64,000 nucleotides of DNA, from NCBI RefSeq assembly GCF_943373825.1, contig NZ_CALSBP010000002.1:1849501-1913500 (forward strand), read 5' to 3'. The notes below the pieces were generated by a model. The model had not been told where the DNA came from and made no database searches. It saw only the letters and a program-made list of their open reading frames with translations. Of the stretch, positions 54,361 through 60,837 are shown in pieces. Position 1 is the first letter of the stretch. Each line of letters begins with the position of its first letter. The position numbers and the translations under genes were made by a program. The DNA comes from Aquimarina spinulae (lineage in GTDB: Bacteria; Bacteroidota; Bacteroidia; Flavobacteriales; Flavobacteriaceae).

Positions 54361-55047
54361 ATGTTAGAAAATTTAGCTCCTTATATTTCAATTATTTTTA
54401 TTATCACTACATGTATTACTATTTTTTTATTTTATAAAGCATCACATAGTTCAAAAACGGCTTTGTCTCTTATTATAATATGGGCAAGTATACAGGCGAT
54501 ATTAGGATATTCATCTTTTTATTTAGACACTTCACTACCCCCTCGCTTTGGCTTAGCTATTATTCTTCCAGTGTTATTTATCATTCTCTTGTTTTTTATA
54601 CAAAAAGGAAAGACATTCATTAGTAAGCTTGATATCAAAATACTCACATTACTCCATATTATAAGAATACCAGTAGAGTTCGTATTATACTGGTTATTTT
54701 TACACCAATCTATACCAGAGCTCATGACTTTTTCGGGTAGAAATTTTGATATTCTTGCAGGAATAACAGCTCCATTTGTATACTATTTTGGATATATACA
54801 TAAAATCGCATCTCCTAAATTTCTATTAGGATGGAATTTGGTGTGCTTATTCTTATTATTATTTATAGTGGTAAATGCTATACTCTCCTTTCCTTTCCCG
54901 TTTCAGCAGTTTGGTTTTGATCAGCCTAATGTTGCTTTGTTGTATTTTCCATTCGTTTGGTTAGCATCAGTAGTAGTTCCTATTGTATTATTTTCTCATC
55001 TGGTTTCAATACAATATCTATCCAAACAACTTAAAATTCTAAAATAA
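54361..55047 (+). CDS. Membrane protein of unknown function
   Basis: A 228-aa protein with about seven hydrophobic segments (ISIIFIITTCITIFLFY, LIIIWASIQAILGYSS, FGLAIILPVLFIILLFF, LTLLHIIRIPVEFVLYWLFL, and three more). LHIIRIPVEFVLYWLF and PFVYYFGYIHKIASPKFLLGWNLVCL are distinctive; no charged catalytic motif is seen. I do not recognise the family. It has a leader of about 270 bases and stands alone between dnaE and trxA. Confidence 0.78.
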   Translation: MLENLAPYISIIFIITTCITIFLFYKASHSSKTALSLIIIWASIQAILGYSSFYLDTSLPPRFGLAIILPVLFIILLFFIQKGKTFISKLDIKILTLLHIIRIPVEFVLYWLFLHQSIPELMTFSGRNFDILAGITAPFVYYFGYIHKIASPKFLLGWNLVCLFLLLFIVVNAILSFPFPFQQFGFDQPNVALLYFPFVWLASVVVPIVLFSHLVSIQYLSKQLKILK

Positions 55048-55233
55048 TTAAGCTTATATCACTCATTTTTGAGATGTAATTTGCTATAAAGTAATACTTT
55101 CATATTATATTTGGTATCAGAAAACCAAATAACCCTATAGTCAAAACAAATATTACTGATGTAAGCTTTGGCAGAATTATTGACTAATTTTGTGAATATT
55201 AAAATAATAAGAATTTTTAAACAATAAATAACT

Positions 55234-55551
55234 ATGGCACTAGAAATAACAGATGCTACTTTTGACGAGGTAGTACTTAAAAGTGACAAACCTGTATTGG
55301 TTGATTTTTGGGCAGCTTGGTGTGGTCCATGTAGAATGGTAGGCCCTATCATCGAACAAATTAGTGAAGAATATAATGGAAAAGCCGTTGTTGGTAAAGT
55401 GGATGTTGATGCGAATCAAGAATTTGCTGCAAAATACGGTGTAAGAAATATTCCTACAGTATTGGTTTTTCAAAACGGAGAAGTAGTAGGACGTCAGGTA
55501 GGAGTTTCTCCTAAGAATGTATATGCAGAAGCATTAGACTCTCTTTTGTAG
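55234..55551 (+). CDS. trxA: Thioredoxin
   Basis: A 105-aa, full-length thioredoxin with the active site WCGPC (C30 and C33), the conserved FWAAWCGPC context, the cis-Pro in NIPTVLVF and the late Gly-Arg (GEVVGRQVG). It reduces protein disulfides in the cytoplasm using thioredoxin reductase. A possible -7 box TAATTTTG is at 55185. A strong terminator follows at 55572. Confidence 0.97.
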   Translation: MALEITDATFDEVVLKSDKPVLVDFWAAWCGPCRMVGPIIEQISEEYNGKAVVGKVDVDANQEFAAKYGVRNIPTVLVFQNGEVVGRQVGVSPKNVYAEALDSLL

Positions 55552-55571
55552 AAGAATAGTATTAAAAAATT

Positions 55572-55606
55572 AAAAAGGTTTGACATATGGTCAAACCTTT
55601 TTTTAT
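55572..55606 (+). terminator. Terminator after trxA
   Basis: AAAAAGGTTTGAC / GTCAAACCTTTTT, perfect 13-base arms with a 5-base loop and a T run. Confidence 0.92.
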
Positions 55607-55690
55607 GAATACTAATTTTGTAATACGTATATTGTTATCATTAACATATTAAGGATATAGATCTTCGCTTTTTATAAAAGAACATTACTT

Positions 55691-56620
55691 ATGGACATTC
55701 AAAAAGAGATTAATAAAACTGGAGGGTTTACTAACCTGGAGCTACTTGCCAAACAAGTCGTAGAAGGTTTTATCTCTGGTATGCATAAGAGTCCTTTTCA
55801 TGGTTTTTCTGCAGAGTTTGCAGAACATAAAGTGTATAATAACGGAGAAAGCACTAAACACATAGACTGGAAACTTTTTGCCAAAACAGATAAACTATTT
55901 ACCAAACGGTACGAAGAAGAAACAAATCTAAGATGTCATATTATTATCGACAATTCTTCTTCTATGCATTATCCTTATGTAAAGGAGCATCACTTGGGCT
56001 CATTAAACAAAATTAGTTTTTCGATATTAGCAACGGCCTGTTTGATGAATATTCTTAAAAAACAACGTGATGCTATTGGATTAAGCATTTATAGTGATGA
56101 ATATGATTATTATGCTCCAGAAAAAGGTAGTGAGAGACATCATCAAATGCTACTTAACCAATTAAATCATACTATAGCGAGTACATCCAAAAGTAAAAAT
56201 ACAGATACGTTTAAGTTTCTACACCTGATTGCCGAAAAAATACATCGTCGATCATTGATTTTTTTGTTCACAGATATGCTACAGGCTACCTCTAATCCCG
56301 AAAAATTATTTGAAGCCCTTAGACATCTTAAATACAACAAACATGAGGTTATTCTTTTTCATACATTTGATAGCGAGAAAGAATTAAATTTTGATTTTAG
56401 CAACCGACCTACTCGATATGTAGATGTAGAAACAGGTGATCATATTAACCTATATGCAGATAATATAAAAGACAATTATCAAAAAGCAGTATCTTCTTAT
56501 TTTTATGATCTAAAAATGAAATGTGCACAATATGGTATAAAATATGTTGAGGCTGATACCACCAAAGATTTCGATAAAATATTAACCACTTATTTTGTTG
56601 AAAGACAGAAATTTACATAA
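55691..56620 (+). CDS. DUF58 protein (vWA-like)
   Basis: A 309-aa protein. KSPFHGFSAEFAEHKVYNNGESTKHIDWKLFAKTDKLFTKRYEEETNLRCHIIIDNSSSM is the DUF58 signature; DNSSSM is a MIDAS-like metal site at the start of a von Willebrand A-like fold, and FLFTDML continues it. In most Bacteroidota the gene is beside a MoxR ATPase and Bat proteins, and acts in a chaperone-like complex. Here no moxR or bat gene is next to it: upstream is trxA and downstream a tRNA gene. It might be the start of a dispersed copy. Confidence 0.9.
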   Translation: MDIQKEINKTGGFTNLELLAKQVVEGFISGMHKSPFHGFSAEFAEHKVYNNGESTKHIDWKLFAKTDKLFTKRYEEETNLRCHIIIDNSSSMHYPYVKEHHLGSLNKISFSILATACLMNILKKQRDAIGLSIYSDEYDYYAPEKGSERHHQMLLNQLNHTIASTSKSKNTDTFKFLHLIAEKIHRRSLIFLFTDMLQATSNPEKLFEALRHLKYNKHEVILFHTFDSEKELNFDFSNRPTRYVDVETGDHINLYADNIKDNYQKAVSSYFYDLKMKCAQYGIKYVEADTTKDFDKILTTYFVERQKFT

Positions 56621-56657
56621 GCTAAATATTATAAAGGCAAAAAAAACAAAAAAAACA

Positions 56658-56688
56658 TTTGCGGGTAATAAAATGAGGTGTATATTTG
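56658..56688 (+). promoter_or_regulatory. Promoter of the tRNA-Asp gene
   Basis: TTTG (56658-56661), 19 bases, TATATTTG (56681-56688): a perfect Bacteroidota consensus, 18 bases before the tRNA 5' end. Confidence 0.85.
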
Positions 56689-56706
56689 CATCCGCAATAA
56701 GGCCTT

Positions 56707-56780
56707 GGTCTGGTAGTTCAGTTGGTTAGAATACCTGCCTGTCACGCAGGGGGTCGCGGGTTCGAGTCCCGTCCAGACCG
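56707..56780 (+). tRNA. tRNA-Asp (GTC)
   Basis: A complete 74-base cloverleaf. Acceptor GGTCTGG / CCAGACC with discriminator G; D arm TAGTTCAGTTGGTTAGA; anticodon stem CCTGC / GCAGG with loop CTGTCAC (anticodon GTC); T arm GCGGGTTCGAGTCCCGT. CCA is not encoded. Its 3' end is the left edge of a direct repeat that recurs at 57220. Confidence 0.97.
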
Positions 56781-56790
56781 CAAAATTGCA

Positions 56791-56823
56791 AAAAAGCCTC
56801 AATCTTTGTTGAGGCTTTTTTTA
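56791..56823 (+). terminator. Terminator of tRNA-Asp
   Basis: AAAAAGCCTCAA / TTGAGGCTTTTT with loop TCTTTG, followed by further T residues; 10 bases after the tRNA. Confidence 0.9.
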
Positions 56824-56886
56824 GCAAGAAAATGTTGTGTTGTCTCACACTTAATGTGAGAATGGTTTAGTAGTAAACCGATGAGA

Positions 56887-56918
56887 AGCTTTTCCATAAA
56901 TTTGGAGAGGCTTTTTTT
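56887..56918 (+). terminator. Second terminator hairpin within the repeat
   Basis: AGCTTTTCC / GGAGAGGCT (two G-U pairs), then seven T residues. The same hairpin is in copy 2 at 57334-57365. Confidence 0.7.
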
Positions 56919-56933
56919 AATTCAATATAAAAA

Positions 56934-57191
56934 ATGAATCCAATATACACAGTCTACATAATTCAGAGTTTGAAAGATGATTCTTTTTATATTGGGTACT
57001 CTGCAAATATTGAGGAAAGAATGAACAAACACAATAGTGGAAACAGCAGATATACTTCCAAAAAAATTCCATGGAAATTAGTCTACACCGAAGAATTTTC
57101 TTCAAAAAGCGATGCAATCAAAAGAGAACGTTTTCTCAAAAAACAAAAAAATAGAAATTTCTACCTCAAATTAATTCAAAATAGAAATTGA
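56934..57191 (+). CDS. Small GIY-YIG endonuclease
   Basis: An 85-aa single-domain GIY-YIG nuclease: YTVYIIQSLKDDSFYIGYSANIEERMNKHNSG (the VYI...YIG strands, catalytic Arg in EERM), YTSKKIPWKLVYTEEF (Glu), then AIKRERFLKKQKNRNFYLKLI. This UPF0213-like form is common in Bacteroidota. It starts 9 bases after repeat copy 1 and ends before copy 2, so it is the only gene in a 447-base unit bounded by the repeats. The two terminators before it mean that it is not read from the tRNA promoter unless there is read-through. It could be the mobility gene of the unit (inference). Confidence 0.9.
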   Translation: MNPIYTVYIIQSLKDDSFYIGYSANIEERMNKHNSGNSRYTSKKIPWKLVYTEEFSSKSDAIKRERFLKKQKNRNFYLKLIQNRN

Positions 57192-57202
57192 GATCGTGGG
57201 TT

Positions 57203-57218
57203 TCCCGAGTACTCGGGA
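57203..57218. promoter_or_regulatory. 16-base palindrome at the right junction
   Basis: TCCCGAGTACTCGGGA, a perfect palindrome between the GIY-YIG stop and repeat copy 2, at the place where the T arm of the tRNA would stand. It may be a remade T arm or a nuclease target. Confidence 0.5.
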
Positions 57219-57219
57219 T

Positions 57220-57371
57220 CCAGACCGCAAAATTGCAAAAAAGCCTCAACAAAGATTGAGGCTTTTTTTAGCAAGAAAATGTTGTGTTGTCTCACGCTTA
57301 ATGTGAGAATGGTTTAGTAGTAAACCGATGAGAAGCTTTTCCATAAATTTGGAGAGGCTTTTTTTAATTCA
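57220..57371 (+). repeat. 152-base direct repeat, copy 2
   Basis: CCAGACCG through TTTAATTCA, the same as 56773-56924 but for one base and the inverted terminator loop. It contains two hairpins (57238-57270 and 57334-57365). The tRNA body is not repeated. Confidence 0.93.
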
Positions 57372-57706
57372 GAGAGTTTTTCTTCACCAAAATTACGCGC
57401 CAAAATCAATTTTAAAAATAGAAATACCACTGAATTCAGGGAAACATAACGCATTCATTATCTATATCTTTGTCTGGTAAAATTAAAAAAATGAAACTGA
57501 GACATTAGAATATTATGTTACATAAAGTAAATGAAGCTATAAAAGGGTTTGTTATGTTAAACTCAAACTATAAATAATAGTAGTTAGGACAGTTATTTCT
57601 ATTGAACATCATGCTACACTTACACTGTTTTCTCATACTATGTTCCGAGCCGTTTTTTTGTCTAATTATAATTTAATTAAGGAGTAAATTTAGCACATCA
57701 TAAAAA
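57372..57706. other. Intergenic region with a promoter-like segment and a cut-off start
   Basis: At 57423-57495 a segment (CTGAATTCAGGGA, TATATCTTTG, then AAAAAAATGAAA) resembles the region before the SIMPL gene at 59700-59780. Its ATG is followed by only four codons and TAG, so no product is made. TATCTTTG fits the -7 consensus. Nothing else is seen before the gene at 57707. Confidence 0.45.
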
Positions 57707-58591
57707 ATGAAAAAATATTTATTTGTAACGCTTATAGTATGTGGTTTCTATTCTAATGCTCAAGAAATAAATCCACAAATGGATTCATTTCTAAAGAAAA
57801 TGGAAGGTAATACATTAGAAGAGATAAAAATATCTATTAATGAAGTCATAGAAGAAATTAAAACGTTCTCTATTTTTTTTAATGTACCAGACGAGGAATC
57901 AAAAAATATCCCTAAGATAAAAGAAAAATATGGAACTCCTTTTAAAACAGATACATCAATAGTGAAAAAAGCAATAAAACAATTCTCTAATATGGAATTC
58001 TCTCAGGTTTTTAAGGATTTCACTACACAACTTAAGTTTACTATTAAGAAAGAAAAATTTTGGAGTAAAATTAACTTACCCGAAGGAATTGAAGAGGAAT
58101 TAGAGCCCGTATGTATATATTATAATGACGGTAAAGTAAAAACAGATAAGGTCACTTCGTATGTGATTCGTGCCATTTGGGAAGAAGACTGGGGAGAAGC
58201 CAAACCTATAGATAGTATCGCAGTAGCATACCATATTAATTATGCAAAAAAATATGACTCATTAACTTTAACCTCAAAAACAAAAAAGATCAAATATAAG
58301 GATGGTATTATAAAAGTAAAAGCATTAAAGGACAACTACATCTATTTTACAGTAAGTGATGCTTTTACTGATAAAATATATGTGCGCGCTTTAAATGAGG
58401 AAGGTAAAATATTGGATTTCAGAAGTAGTTCTTCTAGTAATACTCTCCCAAAAAAAACAAATATTGGTATGGTAGAGATACTTAATATTTTAGAGGACGC
58501 GAAGGATAAATTATATAAAGATAAGTTTGCCACTGTCCCAGATTTTCGAAAGTATTTATTCGAATCCGTAAAAAAAAACCAAAACGTTTAA
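57707..58591 (+). CDS. Secreted protein, N-terminal part of a frameshifted WG-repeat gene
   Basis: This 294-aa reading has a signal peptide (MKKYLFVTLIVCGFYSNAQ) and a helix-rich start, then beta-rich sequence (IKYKDGIIKVKALKDNYIYFTVSDAF). It ends soon after a run of nine A residues (58570-58578). In the +1 frame the protein sense continues smoothly: FESVKK, then KTFKDTDGVYHYTYFFEG and the WG-repeat part to 59519. Removing one A joins both into one protein of about 603 aa. It is a frameshift mutation, a sequencing error or a site of slippage. No domain family is recognised in the N-terminal part. Confidence 0.8.
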   Translation: MKKYLFVTLIVCGFYSNAQEINPQMDSFLKKMEGNTLEEIKISINEVIEEIKTFSIFFNVPDEESKNIPKIKEKYGTPFKTDTSIVKKAIKQFSNMEFSQVFKDFTTQLKFTIKKEKFWSKINLPEGIEEELEPVCIYYNDGKVKTDKVTSYVIRAIWEEDWGEAKPIDSIAVAYHINYAKKYDSLTLTSKTKKIKYKDGIIKVKALKDNYIYFTVSDAFTDKIYVRALNEEGKILDFRSSSSSNTLPKKTNIGMVEILNILEDAKDKLYKDKFATVPDFRKYLFESVKKNQNV

Positions 58592-59519
58592 AGATACTGA
58601 TGGTGTTTATCATTATACTTATTTTTTTGAAGGTAATATTTCTAGTCTTAAATTATATATTGGTACTGATTTTGTGTCTCAAACCATTCTATTTTCTATT
58701 ACCAAAGAGTCTGAGCTCCCAGCTATTATTCATATGCCCACTCCCACTGAAAACATCTTTTTCGACCATAATATGAAAGAGCTTTTTCGATTAGATGCTA
58801 TTCCTATTACTAGTTTAGGTGCTCGTTTTTATCAAAAAGATAAAACATTTTATCATTTAAACTTATCAAAAAAAAAACTAGATAGCCTTTCGGCCTTTAA
58901 TATATTTGAGGCTAAAAATGGTATAGGTTTTATACAACAAGATAGCGATACACCTTATGTAATGGTGAATGCTGAAAATGAACAACTGTCGGATCTATTT
59001 TTCACCAATATATATGCCCTTGATAATACGTATGTACATGCTCAAGGGGTAAATAAAATGAATTATATTATTGATACTATTGGAAATGTAAAAACCTTAC
59101 CAAACATTGAAGAAGTTATAATATTGTCTGAAGGGAGACTACTTTCTGTATCAAAGGATAATCGGATGGGGTTTTTGGATACTTCTGGCAAGACGATAAT
59201 CCCTTTTGATTATAAAAAAGCGAAAGCTTTTTCTGAGGGTCTGGCTGTGGTTCAAAATCAGGAAGGATTCTATGGGTATATTGACAAAAAAGGAACAATA
59301 CAACTTCCTTTTAAGTATCAAAGTGCAGATTCTTTTCAAAATGGTATTGCCATAATTCGATTTGATCATAAATTCCATCTTATTGATAAAAAAGGTAACA
59401 TATTGGCAACATCAAATAGTGGAGGGTATAATACTAATGGATCAGGAGTTAAAAAAACATATCTATTTGGAAAGAAAAAATATGACGCTTATGGAAAATT
59501 AATAACTAAAGATGATTAG
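58572..59519 (+). CDS. WG-repeat protein, C-terminal part of the frameshifted gene
   Basis: The reading frame is open from the A9 run at 58572 with no plausible start codon except a GTG at 58674 that lacks a leader. It encodes KTFKDTDGVYHYTYFFEG, then a series of WG (KWG) beta-propeller-like repeats: RMGFLDTSGKTIIPFDYKKAKAFSEGLAVVQNQEGFYGYIDKKGTIQLPFKYQSADSFQNGIAII. It therefore is the second half of the 57707 gene. WG repeats are typical of extracellular or periplasmic proteins in Bacteroidota; function unknown. Confidence 0.8.
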   Translation, partial: KKTKTFKDTDGVYHYTYFFEGNISSLKLYIGTDFVSQTILFSITKESELPAIIHMPTPTENIFFDHNMKELFRLDAIPITSLGARFYQKDKTFYHLNLSKKKLDSLSAFNIFEAKNGIGFIQQDSDTPYVMVNAENEQLSDLFFTNIYALDNTYVHAQGVNKMNYIIDTIGNVKTLPNIEEVIILSEGRLLSVSKDNRMGFLDTSGKTIIPFDYKKAKAFSEGLAVVQNQEGFYGYIDKKGTIQLPFKYQSADSFQNGIAIIRFDHKFHLIDKKGNILATSNSGGYNTNGSGVKKTYLFGKKKYDAYGKLITKDD

Positions 59520-59773
59520 TTAAATTTCTAATGGAAATATAGAAATTAAGATCTAACGAGTTCTTTTTAACACAACACTATAGGTCTAATGAATGATATT
59601 ATTTTTATTAATGTATGAAATAAGAATTCTAATTTTAGTGATTTTTTTTAGTGAATCAAGTCCAAAAATTGTGTTCATATAAATGTATTAAAAACACGAA
59701 TATCTCCCTGAATTCAAGGGATTAAAGCAGCCATTTTATCCATATCTTAGTGCCTATATAAAATTTCAAAAAA

Positions 59774-60505
59774 ATGAAAACCAATATTAGTTCTGTTTTA
59801 TTTTCGTTAGCCATAGTTATTTCCTCTATAGTTTTAGGAAATGCGTATATGAATCGCAATAAACCCGAGAGAACAATTGCAGTAACAGGCCATGGTACCA
59901 CCAACTTCACTTCGGATCTTATCGTTTGGGAGGGAGAATTCATCAAAACAAATACCAACTTGCAACAAGCGTACAATGACCTAAAAGAAGATAAAAAAAC
60001 GGTTACCGATTATTTAAATGCTAATGGTATCGATATAAAAACTGTAGTTTTTGATGCTGTGACAACCCATCGTATTACAAAACCTAATTACTCTAGTACA
60101 GGTAATTATCTTGGTGAAAGCTTTTCAGGATATCAACTATCACAAACCATAAAAATAAACTCTAGTGAAATCGAAAAGGTTGAAAAAATATCTAGAGAGA
60201 TCACAATATTATTAAACAAAGGAGTTCAGTTTTCTTCAAAAAAACCACGATATTACTATACAAAACTGGCAGAGTTAAAAATCGAAATGATTTCTAAAGC
60301 AACCGAAAACGCACAACTAAGAGCAGAAAAAATAGCTAAGAATTCTGGTTCAACACTTGGAGAACTAACTCTTGCCAAAATGGGTATTTTTCAAATAACT
60401 GGTAAATACTCTGGAGAAGATCATTCCTGGGGTGGGGCACTAAACACTTCTTCTAGAGAAAAGACAGCTTCTATTACCACAAAACTCATCTACACACTAA
60501 AATGA
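59774..60505 (+). CDS. SIMPL-domain (DUF541) protein
   Basis: A 243-aa protein with an N-terminal membrane helix or signal (VLFSLAIVISSIVLGNAY) and a SIMPL domain: RTIAVTGHGTTNFTSDLIVWEGEF, KTVTDYLNANGI, QLSQTIKINSSEIEKVEKISREI, then the helix KIEMISKATENAQLRAEKIAKNSGSTLGELTLAKMGIFQIT. SIMPL proteins are periplasmic and linked to oxidative or envelope stress. It stands alone, with a promoter-like region at 59700 that resembles 57423-57495. Confidence 0.88.
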   Translation: MKTNISSVLFSLAIVISSIVLGNAYMNRNKPERTIAVTGHGTTNFTSDLIVWEGEFIKTNTNLQQAYNDLKEDKKTVTDYLNANGIDIKTVVFDAVTTHRITKPNYSSTGNYLGESFSGYQLSQTIKINSSEIEKVEKISREITILLNKGVQFSSKKPRYYYTKLAELKIEMISKATENAQLRAEKIAKNSGSTLGELTLAKMGIFQITGKYSGEDHSWGGALNTSSREKTASITTKLIYTLK

Positions 60506-60837
60506 TTTTTTGTAGTTATATTGATATAAGAAAGTAAGAAATTAATCTGCATATTCTTACAGAAAAACAAATCCAGATGCTCTGAATTGACATTATTCTT
60601 GCAAAACATGTTAAAATATCAGGGATTTAACACCATTTCTTTTTAACAAACTATCGAAAACCGTTTTCTCTTCATTTTCTATCAAAAATTCATAATCATC
60701 TAATTATAAGAACATTAAGATGTCTCAATATTTTACATAAGCCGTCTTAACCATAGTTTAGGACAGGTGTTTGTTGATACAAGGCTTCGTTTAGGATACT
60801 TTCGTCTGCTTAATATACAAACACAAAATCAACAATT
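60506..60837. other. Leader region of the M4 protease gene
   Basis: This 332-base gap has a likely promoter close to its right end: TTG (60774) and TACTTTCG (60797-60804) with a 20-base spacer. The SIMPL gene ends at the left. No other feature is evident. Confidence 0.5.

Larger units (their letters stand above)
56773..56924 (+). repeat. 152-base direct repeat, copy 1 (starts in tRNA-Asp acceptor stem)
   Basis: Runs from CCAGACCG of the tRNA through two terminator hairpins to TTTAATTCA. Copy 2 is at 57220-57371, exactly 447 bases on. Differences are one base (56849 A, 57296 G) and the inverted 6-base loop of the first hairpin (TCTTTG here, CAAAGA there). Confidence 0.93.

Noticed and set aside
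55691-56620. A MoxR/Bat operon around the DUF58 gene
   Set aside because: No moxR-like ATPase or BatA/B gene is next to it in the window; neighbours are trxA and a tRNA gene.
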